Positions 27,156 through 36,156 are shown, numbered from the stretch's first letter. The stretch: DNA of 64,000 nt from JAXMAF01 sp046350555 (GCA_046350555.1 JAXMAF010000005.1:310001-374000), one strand, 5' to 3'. Notes: generated from the letters alone by a model not told the origin. Made by a program: numbers and translations.

Positions 27156-27800
27156 ATGCGCCTTCTCTTCGCCAGCGGAAACCCGCACAAGCTCGACGAG
27201 GTCCGGGCGATCCTTGTGCCGCTCGGGATCCACGTCGATGGTCTCGACGGCGCCGGCGCGGCGATCGCGGAGCCCGAGGAGGACGGCGCGACCTTCGCCG
27301 AGAACGCCCGGATCAAGGCGATCGCGTATGCCCGGGCGACCGGGCGCGCGTGCCTCGCCGACGACTCGGGGCTCGAGGTCGACGCCCTCGGAGGCGCACC
27401 GGGGGTGCGCTCGGCGCGCTATGCGGGCATCGGCGCCACGCGGGCGGCGCGCGACGCGGCGAACAACGAGAAGCTGCTGCGCGAGCTCGCCGGGGTCGAT
27501 CCATCGCGCCGCACGGCGCGCTTCGTCTGCGCGATGTGCCTGGCGTCGCCGGCGGGGCGCACGCTCCACGAGACGCGGGGCACGTTCGAGGGAGTCGTCG
27601 CCGACGCGCCGCGGGGCGCCAACGGTTTCGGCTACGACCCGCTCCTGTGGCTGTCCGATCGCGGGTGCACGAGCGCCGAGCTCTCGACGGGCGAGAAGAA
27701 CGCGCGGTCGCATCGCGGCGCCGCGGCGCGGGCGATGGCGGAGTGGATCCGCAGGCACGGAGTGCACGTAGACTCCCATTCGATCCCGCCCGGGGCGTGA
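27156..27800 (+). CDS. rdgB: XTP/dITP diphosphatase (RdgB/Ham1)
   Basis: 214 residues. FASGNPHKLDEVRAIL at the N-terminus matches the SGNxxKxxE nucleotide-binding signature, and CLADDSGLEVDALGGAPGVRSARYAG is the Ham1 core. FGYDPLLW and the terminal segment with KNARSHRGAA complete the family. The enzyme hydrolyses deaminated purine triphosphates to monophosphates, keeping them out of DNA and RNA. The size is slightly above the usual 195-200. Spacing of 12 bases from the carboxylase gene and 26 to the next small gene suggests one transcript. Confidence 0.94.
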   Translation: MRLLFASGNPHKLDEVRAILVPLGIHVDGLDGAGAAIAEPEEDGATFAENARIKAIAYARATGRACLADDSGLEVDALGGAPGVRSARYAGIGATRAARDAANNEKLLRELAGVDPSRRTARFVCAMCLASPAGRTLHETRGTFEGVVADAPRGANGFGYDPLLWLSDRGCTSAELSTGEKNARSHRGAAARAMAEWIRRHGVHVDSHSIPPGA

Positions 27801-27826
27801 ACGGTCCGAACTCGAAGCTCCCTGCC

Positions 27827-28090
27827 ATGAATCACAAACACACCAAGATCCTCGCTGAATTCTGGGCCCACCCGATCCCGGGCAACATCGCCTACAAGGA
27901 CGCGCTGAGCGTGCTCAAGGAGGCCGGCGCCACCATCGAGGAGCGCGACGGCGCGAAGGTCGCCGCGCATCTCAACGGACATACGCTCTTCCTGCATCAC
28001 GCCGACCACAGCCTGACGAAGGACACGGTGGTGCAGGTGCGGAAGTTCTTCGAGCAGTGCGGGATCGCGAAGCCCGAGCGTTCGTCCTAG
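27827..28090 (+). CDS. HicA-like toxin-family small protein
   Basis: 87 residues from ATG 27827. The central segment (IAYKDALSVLKEAGATIEE, HLNGHTLFLHHADHSL, VVQVRKFFEQCGI) matches the double-stranded RNA-binding-like fold of HicA mRNA interferases, in the variant common on chromosomes with GH instead of the classical GSHHIF motif. HicA normally is encoded next to its antitoxin HicB, but none is seen on either side: rdgB is 26 bases upstream and the following 248 bases hold only repeats. It may be a solitary or domesticated form. Confidence 0.65.
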   Translation: MNHKHTKILAEFWAHPIPGNIAYKDALSVLKEAGATIEERDGAKVAAHLNGHTLFLHHADHSLTKDTVVQVRKFFEQCGIAKPERSS

Positions 28091-28100
28091 CGCTGCGTCG

Positions 28101-28310
28101 CGGCATTCGCCGCATACTCGCTTTCGTGTGGCGGGAGCGGTGCGAGGGCGAGAGCTGCGGCGGCCCTCGGCCGGATGCTTGCTTTCGTGCGGCGGGCGCG
28201 AGCTGTGGCGGCGTTCGGCCGTGTACCCGCTTTCGCGTTGCGGGAGCGTTTCGAGGGCGCGAGCGTTTGGGGCCGTCGGCCGCACACTCGCGTGCGCGAG
28301 GCGGGGCGGG
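28101..28310. repeat. Degenerate intergenic repeat, about four copies
   Basis: Between the HicA-like gene and the YkgJ-type gene a unit of roughly 50-60 bases recurs. Cores such as ACTCGCTTTCGTG (near 28116), GCTTGCTTTCGTG (near 28176), ACCCGCTTTCGCG (near 28225) and ACTCGCGTGCGCG (near 28286) are each preceded by GGCCG- or CGCCG-like bases. The core matches, in reverse complement, the CGAAAGCGAGTGT segment of the 78-base repeat at 59.5 kb, so both may belong to one dispersed family. No convincing gene is present here. Confidence 0.5.
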
Positions 28311-28338
28311 CGCCTGGCCTCGCCGTCGAGTCTCTCCC

Positions 28339-29619
28339 GTGCCTCGCGTCCAACTGCCAATCCTCCTGCCTCGCCTCGCGGCACAGCGCTACTCGTGTCA
28401 CGGCTGCGGGAACTGCTGCCGCGACTTCACGGTGCAGCTTCGCGACGACGACCTTCGCGTGCTGCGCGATCAGCGCTGGGAGCAGCGGCTCGGCGAGGCC
28501 GTCACCGTGGAGTTCCGTGGCGTCACGTACCTGCGCCAGCGCGACGACGGCGCGTGCATCTTCCTCGAGCCCGACGGGCGCTGCCGGATCCACGCCGAGT
28601 TCGGGTTGGAGGCGAAGCCGATCGCGTGCCAGCTCTTTCCGTTCTCGTTTGCGCCGGGGCCCGACGGCGTCGCGATCGGACTCAACTTCGCCTGCCAGAG
28701 CGTGCTCGAGAACAAGGGCGCGGCGCTTTCCACGCACGCGGCCGACCTGCGGCGCATGCTGGCTTCCGTTCCCGAGGCGGCGACGCGCGGCGCGGCGCCG
28801 ATGCTCACGCGGTCGCTGCGCGCCGAGCGCGCGGAGGTGGACGCGGTCACGAACGTGCTGGACGGCTGGCTCGCTCGCCCGGACCTCGCGCTCGACGTCC
28901 GGCTCGACGGCCTGGCATGGCTGGTCGCGTCGCTGGCCGCCGCGCGGCTCGAGAAGGTGCGCGGCGAGCGCTTCGTCGAGCTTCTCGCGACGCTCGTCTC
29001 GGCGCTGCCCGGCGAGCTCGACCACGTCGCGGTCGTCGAGCCGCCGCGCGGGGCGTGGCGCATGCTGCGGCAGGCGGTCTTCGCGCGGATCGAGGACGTC
29101 ACGATCGGCGAGGCCGCGAGGCGAGGGCGCTTCCGTTCCGTGCTCTCGCAGCTCCTGCGCAGCCGGCGCTTCGCGGCGGGCCGCGGCGCGGCGCCGATCC
29201 GGATGCACGGCTGGTCCGCGTCGATCGCGTTCGAGGCGGTGATGCGCGTCGAGCCGGTCCGCGACGCCACCGAGCTCGCCGCCATCGACGACCTGCTGAC
29301 GCGATGGCTGCGCGCGACGATCCTGGGTGGCCGGGCGTGGGGTGGCGGGCACTACGGGTGGGCGATCGTCGACGGCCTCCAGGCGCTGGTACTCAACCTG
29401 CTCGCCACGCTCTGGCTCGCACGGGCGCACGCGGCGGGCGCTGGACGCGACGCGCTCGCGCTCGACGACGTGCGGGCGGCGCTGGGGCGCGTGGATCGGC
29501 ACGCGGGTCGGGCGCCGTGGCTGGGCAGCGCCGGCGAGCGGGCGCGGATCGGCTACCTGCAGGCGACCGACGCGTGGCGGGGGTTGATGGCGGCGCTGCT
29601 CGCATCGGCCCGTCGATGA
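28339..29619 (+). CDS. YkgJ-family cysteine-cluster protein
   Basis: 426 residues from the GTG at 28339; upstream codons in this frame are within the repeat region and look random. Near the start, SCHGCGNCCRDF gives Cys20, Cys23, Cys26 and Cys27; further on GACIFL, GRCRIH and KPIACQLFPF supply the remaining cysteines of the CxxCxxCC family, thought to bind zinc or an iron-sulfur cluster. The other 300 residues are helical and have no motif I recognise. Function in the family is unproven. It ends 38 bases from the convergent membrane-protein gene. Confidence 0.8.
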   Translation: MPRVQLPILLPRLAAQRYSCHGCGNCCRDFTVQLRDDDLRVLRDQRWEQRLGEAVTVEFRGVTYLRQRDDGACIFLEPDGRCRIHAEFGLEAKPIACQLFPFSFAPGPDGVAIGLNFACQSVLENKGAALSTHAADLRRMLASVPEAATRGAAPMLTRSLRAERAEVDAVTNVLDGWLARPDLALDVRLDGLAWLVASLAAARLEKVRGERFVELLATLVSALPGELDHVAVVEPPRGAWRMLRQAVFARIEDVTIGEAARRGRFRSVLSQLLRSRRFAAGRGAAPIRMHGWSASIAFEAVMRVEPVRDATELAAIDDLLTRWLRATILGGRAWGGGHYGWAIVDGLQALVLNLLATLWLARAHAAGAGRDALALDDVRAALGRVDRHAGRAPWLGSAGERARIGYLQATDAWRGLMAALLASARR

Positions 29620-29657
29620 TCGTGCGCTCACCGTGCCCAACGGCGCCTCGGCCCGGG

Positions 29658-30650
29658 TCACTTGGTCGCCGCGGACTCCGCACCGGCGAGTCGCCCTCGC
29701 CGCATGCTCCACCAGTACCAGGGCATCGCGACGATCCCGGCGGGAATGAGCACCGCGGCCTCGCCGGCCGACTCCACCAGGGCGAGCTGCGCGAAGATCG
29801 CGTCGACGCTGGTCGAACCGGCGCCGCCCTCGAGCCGCGCCGCGATGAACGCCACCGCGGCCTCGCGGAAGCCGAGACGTCCAAGCGGGCTGAAGCTCAC
29901 GAGCTGGGCGACGAGCGCGAGCAGGATCACGTCGGTCGCGCCCAGCGAGAGCCCGAGGATCTCGGCCGCGAACGCCATCCGTCCGGTGAAGGCGGCGATG
30001 TCGGCGATGCGCAGCGCCGAGGTTCCCCACCACGAGACGGGGCTTGCGAACATCGCGGGCAGGCCATCGAGCCGCCTGGCGATGGCGGCGATCGGCGGCA
30101 GGGGCAGGGCGACGCGCGCAAGGAGCTGTCCGACCGCGAGCTGCGCGGCCACCAGGGCCGCGAAGAGCGGCCACCGCGGTCCGACCACCGCCACCGCCAC
30201 GCCGCACGTGAGCAGCGCCAGCATCATGATCCCCGCGGTGAAGAGCATCCACGCCGCGACCAGGCGAGCGCTCATCCGGTCGACGCGGAGGTGATACGCG
30301 ATCCGCGCGACGAGCCCGAGCCGCACCGGCGCGTAGTTGAGCAGGCCGGTGACGCCATTGAGCGCGGTGAGGCGCGCGATCGAATGCCGCCACACCGGTC
30401 GCAGCGCCGTCCAGAACATGCCGGCGTTGATGACGAGGCTGGCGAGCGAACATGCGGCGAGCCCCGCGATGAAGGACGGCGGGGCGTGGCGCACCCTGCT
30501 CCAGTCGCCACCGCGGGCCGCGGTCCGCACGCACCAGACGATCAGCGCGACGCCGAGCGCGAAGCCGATCAACTGGATCGCGATTCGTCGGGCGGTCAGG
30601 CCGGCGGTGGGCTCGTCGCGGCGCGGAGGATGTGTGGTGTGGTCGGGCAC
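29658..30650 (-). CDS. Integral membrane protein, LPG synthase/UPF0104-like
   Basis: 330 residues with about eight hydrophobic helices. The segment SFSPLGRLGFREAAVAFIAA near the C-terminus resembles the PGGLGVREA motif of the lysylphosphatidylglycerol synthase membrane-domain family (UPF0104), whose members include lipid flippase- or synthase-related proteins. No soluble aminoacyl transferase domain is attached. It lies 15 bases downstream of a GT2 glycosyltransferase, a pairing frequent for this family and suggestive of lipid-linked sugar work. The precise substrate is unknown. Confidence 0.7.
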   Translation of the reverse strand: MPDHTTHPPRRDEPTAGLTARRIAIQLIGFALGVALIVWCVRTAARGGDWSRVRHAPPSFIAGLAACSLASLVINAGMFWTALRPVWRHSIARLTALNGVTGLLNYAPVRLGLVARIAYHLRVDRMSARLVAAWMLFTAGIMMLALLTCGVAVAVVGPRWPLFAALVAAQLAVGQLLARVALPLPPIAAIARRLDGLPAMFASPVSWWGTSALRIADIAAFTGRMAFAAEILGLSLGATDVILLALVAQLVSFSPLGRLGFREAAVAFIAARLEGGAGSTSVDAIFAQLALVESAGEAAVLIPAGIVAMPWYWWSMRRGRLAGAESAATK

Positions 30651-30665
30651 GGGTGAAGTTCGTCG

Positions 30666-31475
30666 TCAGTGGCGATCCGCCGCATGCTGGCCGCTCGACG
30701 TCGATGGCGGTCGCCGCAGCTTCTCCCTCGTCAGCACCCAGAGCGCCCGGAACGCGTCGCGGACGCCGATCTTCTTGCCCTCCTTGAAGCCGCGCGGCGC
30801 GTAGGCGACGTCGACCTGGGCGACGCGTGCGCCGAGGCGACCCAGCACGGCGGTGATCTGCGGCTCGATGCCGAAGCGGTCCTCGGTCAGGTGCGGACGG
30901 ACGCGGCCGAGCAGCTCCACGGGAAGGAGCTTGTAGCAGCACTCCATGTCGTCGACGCGCACGCCGGTGAGCAGGTTGCTCGCGGCCGTCAGCACGCCGT
31001 TGCCGAGCCGATGCACGAGGCGGCGCACGCCGAGCCGACGGTCGGCGGCGCGCCATCGCGGGCCCCAGCGGTTGCCGTAGACGGCGTCGGCCCTGCGCTC
31101 GATCAGCGGCGCGAGCAGGGCGGCGAAGTCGCGCGGGTCGTACTCGAGATCGGCGTCCTGGATGACCACGACGTCCTGGCCGCGGCGGGGCTCCGCGCGA
31201 GCGCGGGCGAGCACCGCGTCGAAGCCGGATCGGATCGCGGCGCCCTTGCCGCGGTTCACGTCGTGCCGCAGGAAGAGCACGTCGCAACGCTCCGCGCGGA
31301 GGCGTTCCACGAGGCCGCGCGCGGCGAGATGGGCGGAGTCGACGGAACAATCGTCCACGAGCACCAGGGCCGCGCCCCAGCCCGACGGCAGCGCCGCCAA
31401 GACGGCGCGGCGCACGCACGGATCGAGCGTTCGCTCCTCGTTGAAGAAGGGAATGACGACATGAAGGGTCGGCAC
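30666..31475 (-). CDS. Family 2 glycosyltransferase (dolichol-phosphate-mannosyltransferase-like)
   Basis: 269 residues. LHVVIPFFNEERTL at the N-terminus, LVLVDDCSVDSA, NRGKGAAIRSGFDAV and VIQDADLEYDPRDF with its DAD motif are classic GT2 elements, closest to DPM1/polyprenyl-phosphate glycosyltransferases. These transfer a sugar from a nucleotide donor to a lipid phosphate at the inner membrane face. FKEGKKIGVRDAFRALWVL near the end is also typical. There is no C-terminal membrane helix, so the adjacent membrane protein (15 bases downstream) is its likely partner. Confidence 0.88.
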   Translation of the reverse strand: MPTLHVVIPFFNEERTLDPCVRRAVLAALPSGWGAALVLVDDCSVDSAHLAARGLVERLRAERCDVLFLRHDVNRGKGAAIRSGFDAVLARARAEPRRGQDVVVIQDADLEYDPRDFAALLAPLIERRADAVYGNRWGPRWRAADRRLGVRRLVHRLGNGVLTAASNLLTGVRVDDMECCYKLLPVELLGRVRPHLTEDRFGIEPQITAVLGRLGARVAQVDVAYAPRGFKEGKKIGVRDAFRALWVLTREKLRRPPSTSSGQHAADRH

Positions 31476-31524
31476 GTGGACACGCTGGCGTCCCGGTCGC
31501 GGCGCGGGCGGCCGTGGCCGACGC

Positions 31525-32553
31525 TCAGGACTTCGCTCCCGGGTCGCCGCCGATCGACTCGCGCATGCGCGTGTCGGCCATGACGTTCTTCATCCGGTAG
31601 TAGTCCATGATGCCGATGCTGCCGTTGCGGAACGCCTCGGCCATCGCGCGGGGGATCTCGGCCTCGGCGAGCACGACCAGCGCGCGGTTCTTCTGCGCCT
31701 CGGCCTGGAACTCCGCCTCCTGGGCGATGGCCAGCGCGCGGCGCTGCTCGGCGCGGGCCTGGGCGGTCTTGGTGTCGGCCTCGGCCTGGTTCTTCTGGAG
31801 CTGGGCGCCGATGTTCTCGCCGACGTCGATGTCGGCGATGTCGATGGAGAGGATCTCGAACGCCGTTCCGGCGTCGAGTCCCTTGGCGAGCACCGTCTTG
31901 CTGATGCGGTCGGGGTTCTCGAGCACCTCCTTGTACGTCTCGGCGGCGCCGATGGTCGAGATGATGCCCTCGCCGACCCGGGCGATGATCGTCTCCTCGG
32001 TGGCGCCGCCGACGAGCCGGGCAACGCTGGTGCGCACGGTGACGCGGCACTTCGCCTTGAGCTGGATGCCGTCCTGGGCGACGGCGTCGATCGTCGACTT
32101 GCCGGAGTTCTGGTGCGGGCAGTCGATCACCTTGGGATCGACGGAGGTCTTCACCGCCTCGAGGATGTCGCGCCCGGCGAGATCGATCGCCGTGGCCTGG
32201 TTCCAGGGCAGGTCGATCTTGGCCTTGTCGGCGGCGATCATCGCGCGCACGACCTTGGTCACGTTGCCGCCGGCGAGGTAGTGCGCCTCGAGCAGGTCGG
32301 TGGAGATGTCCAGCCCGGTCTTCTTCGCGCTGATGCGGTTGATCACGATGAGGTCCGGCCGCACCTTGCGCAGGCGCATCATCACGAGGTTGAAGAGCCC
32401 GACCGACGCTCCGGAGAGCTTCGCCTGCATCCAGAGGCCGACGTCCTTCGCCAGGATGAAGACGAGGATCAGGCCGGCGATCCCCGGAATGGCGAGGAGG
32501 GCCCAGGCCCAGGTCGGAATCGAACTCGACGACTGCGCAAGGATCGGGATCAT
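31525..32553 (-). CDS. floA: Flotillin-like protein FloA
   Basis: 342 residues from ATG 32553; a GTG twelve bases upstream is possible. One N-terminal helix (WAWALLAIPGIAGLILVFIL) is followed by the conserved FloA body: SGASVGLFNLVMMRLRKV, LIVINRISAKKTGL, DLEAHYLAGGNV-like segment and YKEVLENPDRISKTVL, then an Ala/Gln/Glu coiled coil. FloA scaffolds ordered membrane microdomains. The two NfeD-type genes directly upstream on the same strand form the typical floA-nfeD cluster, read nfeD(protease)-nfeD-floA. Confidence 0.93.
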   Translation of the reverse strand: MIPILAQSSSSIPTWAWALLAIPGIAGLILVFILAKDVGLWMQAKLSGASVGLFNLVMMRLRKVRPDLIVINRISAKKTGLDISTDLLEAHYLAGGNVTKVVRAMIAADKAKIDLPWNQATAIDLAGRDILEAVKTSVDPKVIDCPHQNSGKSTIDAVAQDGIQLKAKCRVTVRTSVARLVGGATEETIIARVGEGIISTIGAAETYKEVLENPDRISKTVLAKGLDAGTAFEILSIDIADIDVGENIGAQLQKNQAEADTKTAQARAEQRRALAIAQEAEFQAEAQKNRALVVLAEAEIPRAMAEAFRNGSIGIMDYYRMKNVMADTRMRESIGGDPGAKS

Positions 32554-32679
32554 GATGGAGTGCACGGGTCTCTCGCCCTCGGGAGCGCCGACGACGTGTC
32601 GGCCCTCGATTGACGCTGGCGTTATAGCAGGAACGATCGATGACGGCCGCTGCTGCACGAAGATGCCGCGGAGGCGCGC

Positions 32680-33291
32680 CTACGCCATCGGTCGCACCTT
32701 GAGCTGGTTGTCGACGATGTCCACGACGATCACGCGCGTGTCCGCGTCGATGATGTTGCCCTCGGCCAGCGCATCGATCCGCCGGCCGTCGATGACGACG
32801 AAGCCCACCGGGCGCAGCGGCGTGGCGGTTCGGCCCTCGGTTCCGATGAGCGGACGCAGCGCGGCCATCCGCTCGGCACGGGCCTGCTCGGAGCGGGCGA
32901 CGGCCTCCTCGGCGTCGAGGTCGTCGTCCTCGTCGTCGGTGCCGCCGAGGATGAGTCGCTTGGCGAGCGGGGAATGGCTCCACATGCGCACGCCGACGAT
33001 GAGCGCCACCGGCGCGAGGATGCAGTAGCCGATCACGGCGAGCAGCCCCGTCGCCGGGTCGTGCAGGAAGAAGAGGCCGACGGACGCGGCGACGCACACC
33101 GCGCAGAGCAGCGCGAGCAGGCCGCCAGACGGAACGAAGAGCTCGATCGCGAAGAGCACCAGCGCCGCCGCGGCGAGCAGGAAGCCCCACAGCAGAAGCG
33201 AGTCGCCGCCTCCCGGCGCGACCTGGGCGAGCAGCGTCGTCGCGGCGACGGAACCGAGACGCACCGAGGCGTGCATGGCGCCACCGATCAT
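32680..33291 (-). CDS. NfeD-like membrane protein (short form)
   Basis: 203 residues. The ATG at 33291 overlaps the stop of the upstream NfeD-protease gene (ATGA), so translation is coupled. Three or four helices (LLLWGFLLAAAALVLFAIEL, LLALLCAVCVAASVGLFFL, LLAVIGYCILAPVALIVGV) precede a charged linker rich in Asp/Glu and a C-terminal OB-fold domain (ATPLRPVGFVVIDGRRIDAL, DTRVIVVDIVDNQLKVRP) typical of NfeD. NfeD proteins cooperate with flotillins, and floA follows 126 bases downstream. Confidence 0.88.
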   Translation of the reverse strand: MIGGAMHASVRLGSVAATTLLAQVAPGGGDSLLLWGFLLAAAALVLFAIELFVPSGGLLALLCAVCVAASVGLFFLHDPATGLLAVIGYCILAPVALIVGVRMWSHSPLAKRLILGGTDDEDDDLDAEEAVARSEQARAERMAALRPLIGTEGRTATPLRPVGFVVIDGRRIDALAEGNIIDADTRVIVVDIVDNQLKVRPMA

Positions 33292-34958
33292 CGCGCCACC
33301 TCGACGTCGATCTCGAACCGCCCGACCGCCACCACGCGGATCGGCGTGCCCTTGTCGATGTAGCCGACCGTGGACTGCACGTCGACGAGACGGTTGTCGA
33401 AGAAGCCTCGACCGCTCGTGCGCAGGTCGGTCGCGGCGACGCCGAGGTCGCCCGGCTCGAGCGCGCGGTGGCTTGCGGGGGTCGTGCCGGCGCCGCCGGC
33501 GGACGAGGGGCCGGCGCCGACGATCTCCGCGGTCAACGTGAATCGCCTGAAGAAGGGGAGGGTCTCGAGCTTGCGCGAGATCATCCACATGGCCGTGCCG
33601 GCGACGGCCAGCGATCCGAACGTCGTGGCGATGGCCCGCAGGATGTCGTCGCGGCCGGCGCTGCCGAGGCCGCCGCCGGTGAAGATGCCGATGACGCCGA
33701 CGAGCAGGCAGATCGCGCCGGCGATCCCGGTGACGCCGAAGCCCGGAATGACGAAGATCTCGGCGGCGACGAGCCCGAGCCCGACGACGATCAGGAGGAT
33801 CTCCCAGAGCTGCGCCAGTCCGGCGAGCCACGGGGCGCCGACGAGCAGCAGCAGCGCCACGAGCGCGGCGGCGCCGAAGAGACCCAGACCCGGAACGGAG
33901 AGCTCGATGAAGAGCGCGACGAGGAAGACCGCCAGCAGCACGCCCTGCACGAGCGGATGGACGAGGAAGCGGACCAGGCCTTCCGACCAGCTCTCGTCGA
34001 ACTGGATGATGCGGGTCGCGCCGAACCAGTCGCGCAGCTCGCCTTCGTTGGCGACGGTTCCGGCGGAGAGTCCGTAGTACGCGGCCTCGTCCGTGGTGAG
34101 CGTCAGGAGCTGTCCGGCGGGAATCACCTGATGCACGAGCCGCCACTGGCCGCGATCCTGCGCGCCGAGCGGCTGACGAACCGGCGGAAGGGTCTGCTCG
34201 AATTCGGCCTGCCGCGCGGCGGCGCCGGGCGTCGAGCCGTTCGCCGGCGCGGCGGCGGCGGCAGGGGGCGCCGAAGGGCGGATGGGGCCCCGGGGAAGAC
34301 GCGCGGCGCTGGTCGCGGGCCCACGCTGCGCGGTGGCGGGAGGGTGTTCACCCATGACCGCTTCGTACTCGGCGTTGTCCACGACCACGCGCTCCCCGGT
34401 CGTGGTGTTCTCGAGCAGCCACAGTTCGGGGCTGAGGGTCACGAACGACCTCACGAGGTTCTCGTCGTAGTGCCGGCGTCGGGCGGAGTCGACCGCCTCG
34501 GCGAGCAGCGGCGACTCGGCCTTGGCTCGCTCCGTCGGCGAGAGCGAACGTCCCGGCGTGATCGGCGCCGCGTCGCCCATGCGCGCGTTGGGCGCCATGA
34601 CGATCTCGCGACCGGCGAGCGCGATGTAGGTGCCGGCCGAGTACGCGCTCGGGTCGACCCAGGCGACGGTGTTGCCGGGGAAGTCGTTCTTCACCATCCG
34701 GCAGATGTCGAGCGTCGCCTTCATCTCGCCGCCGGGCGTGTCGAGCCGGACGACCACCGCGTTCGCGCCGGCGCGCTGCGCCTGCTCGAGACGGCGACGG
34801 AGCGAGCGGGCCGTGACGCCATCGATGGGGCCCTCCACGGTCAGCACGGCGACGGTGTTCGCCTGGCGATACGCCGGGACCGGCCTTGCCGGACTCGCCG
34901 GCGCGTCCGCCACCGCGATGGAGACGTGGGCCGCGACGAACACGAGCAGGGCGAGCAT
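33288..34958 (-). CDS. NfeD-family membrane serine protease (long form)
   Basis: 556 residues from ATG 34958 with a signal sequence (MLALLVFVAAHVSIAVADA). A ClpP/SppA-like domain occupies about 40-200: VVRLDTPGGEMKATLDI and VDPSAYSAGTYIALAG, with Ser in SAG as the probable nucleophile, then IVMAPNARMGDAAPI. A long Ala/Pro-rich insert follows (about 205-265), then several helices and a C-terminal NfeD OB domain. Such long NfeD proteases clip stomatin-like partners in archaea. It is first of the nfeD-nfeD-floA group. Confidence 0.9.
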   Translation of the reverse strand: MLALLVFVAAHVSIAVADAPASPARPVPAYRQANTVAVLTVEGPIDGVTARSLRRRLEQAQRAGANAVVVRLDTPGGEMKATLDICRMVKNDFPGNTVAWVDPSAYSAGTYIALAGREIVMAPNARMGDAAPITPGRSLSPTERAKAESPLLAEAVDSARRRHYDENLVRSFVTLSPELWLLENTTTGERVVVDNAEYEAVMGEHPPATAQRGPATSAARLPRGPIRPSAPPAAAAAPANGSTPGAAARQAEFEQTLPPVRQPLGAQDRGQWRLVHQVIPAGQLLTLTTDEAAYYGLSAGTVANEGELRDWFGATRIIQFDESWSEGLVRFLVHPLVQGVLLAVFLVALFIELSVPGLGLFGAAALVALLLLVGAPWLAGLAQLWEILLIVVGLGLVAAEIFVIPGFGVTGIAGAICLLVGVIGIFTGGGLGSAGRDDILRAIATTFGSLAVAGTAMWMISRKLETLPFFRRFTLTAEIVGAGPSSAGGAGTTPASHRALEPGDLGVAATDLRTSGRGFFDNRLVDVQSTVGYIDKGTPIRVVAVGRFEIDVEVAR

Positions 34959-35048
34959 CGTGTGCGGCAGTCGGCGGGCGGCGATCGGCGGCCCGTTCCG
35001 GGCCGCAGCATAGTGATCGAGTATAGGTGGCCGCGGCGGCGGCAAAAG

Positions 35049-35078
35049 CCGGCGGGCCCGCCGAAGCGGGCCCGCCGG
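35049..35078 (-). terminator. Intrinsic terminator with TTCG tetraloop after the prepilin gene
   Basis: Read on the minus strand, a perfect 13-base stem (CCGGCGGGCCCGC and its complement) closes a TTCG loop with a C-G closing pair, the very stable UUCG tetraloop in RNA, and is followed at once by CTTTT. It begins 82 bases after the stop of the prepilin gene at 35161 and lies before the NfeD gene. This is the clearest intrinsic terminator in the window and isolates the prepilin from the floA cluster. Confidence 0.88.
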
Positions 35079-35160
35079 AGATGCTTCGCAGGACGCCGGC
35101 CGGGCGCCGCGTCGCGAGGGAGGCGGCAGGCCGGGCCGGAACTGCGGTCGGCGCTCGGGA

Positions 35161-36021
35161 TCAGTCCCAGGTGAGCGTGGGCGTCGGGTTCGTCGCGTTG
35201 GTGATCGCCTTGCACATCACCAGCCAGCAGTCGCCGCCCGAGCCGACCGTGCCGCCGCTGGTCGAATCCTCCTTGAAGATGTTGTCGGGCTGCACCACGC
35301 CGTTGATCGTGATGTCGAGGCCTTCCGGCGTGAACGTCTCGAGGAACTTCACGTGGTTGTCGTTGAAGCAGATGTTGCCTTCCCACTTCTTCCGCGTTCC
35401 GTGGATCTCGAGCGTCTTGCTGGCGTTGTAGTCGGTCGCGTTGAGCGAACCATCCTTCACGCCGCGGTTGCCGACGATCGTGAACCTGGAGTCGAGGGAG
35501 TTCTTCCACTGCGCCGACTTGCGGGCGCCGGTGAGCGGCATGGTGCCGTACGAGGTGTTGCAGAGCGTGCCGAGGTCCGTCTTGAAGACGTCGTCCCAGT
35601 AGACGCCGTTGGCGACGTCGTACTTGTTGTAGTTGAAGTTCGAGGCGGCCACGACCTTACCGCTGGACTCGGACGGGCTGACGAGCAGCTGGGGCGAGGT
35701 GTAGTTCGCCATGATGCACGCCGAGTAGAGGTTGGCGTGGTTGTTGGCCACCACGTCCTCGTTGCCGCGGCCGGGCGTGGGAATCGTGTTGCCTGGAAGC
35801 GGAATCCGGCGGATGAGTCCCGGCGTCGGGAAGATGCCTTCGAAATCGTTCGACCAGATCAGCCAGCCCTTGTGGACCTGCGTGATCTGCGTTCCATCCT
35901 TGACCTGGCGTGCGGCCGCGCGGGCCTTGGCCAGCGCCGGAAGCAGCAGGCTGAGCAGGAGGGCGATGATCGCCATCACGACCAGGAGCTCGATGAGGGT
36001 AAATGCTCGCTTGCGATTCAT
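35161..36021 (-). CDS. Prepilin-type protein (major-pilin-like, planctomycete)
   Basis: 286 residues from ATG 36021, with TTGGAG 8 bases upstream; an in-frame extension to 36132 lacks support. The leader is only MNRKRA, then FTLIELLVVMAIIALLLSLLLPALAKARAAAR, a textbook type IV prepilin N-terminus with Ala at -1. The globular part holds Asn/Gly/Thr-rich loops and the segment GNICFNDNHVKFLETF, equivalent to the ADGHV motif of planctomycete DUF1559-like prepilins. It probably builds a surface pilus or pseudopilus. It is followed by a strong terminator, and a paralogue is encoded 214 bases upstream on the same strand. Confidence 0.88.
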   Translation of the reverse strand: MNRKRAFTLIELLVVMAIIALLLSLLLPALAKARAAARQVKDGTQITQVHKGWLIWSNDFEGIFPTPGLIRRIPLPGNTIPTPGRGNEDVVANNHANLYSACIMANYTSPQLLVSPSESSGKVVAASNFNYNKYDVANGVYWDDVFKTDLGTLCNTSYGTMPLTGARKSAQWKNSLDSRFTIVGNRGVKDGSLNATDYNASKTLEIHGTRKKWEGNICFNDNHVKFLETFTPEGLDITINGVVQPDNIFKEDSTSGGTVGSGGDCWLVMCKAITNATNPTPTLTWD

Positions 36022-36126
36022 GGTTTGCACTCCAATACAGGCGTACCGACGATCCAGCCGTCCGTGCGGCCGGTGAATGCGTTCCGTCGCCGGTGGGCGG
36101 CGGAACGCGAGAGTCGTTCGCGGCGA

Positions 36127-36156
36127 GTCCATCCGCGGCGTGGGCCGCGGACGGAC
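36127..36156 (-). terminator. Hairpin between the two prepilin genes
   Basis: A 12-pair stem (GTCCGTCCGCGG / CCGCGGATGGAC on the minus strand, one G-U pair in RNA) with a six-base loop lies 80 bases after the stop of the upstream prepilin gene. There is no T-run. It may act as a weak terminator, an mRNA 3' stabiliser or a structure in the leader of the second prepilin. Confidence 0.45.
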
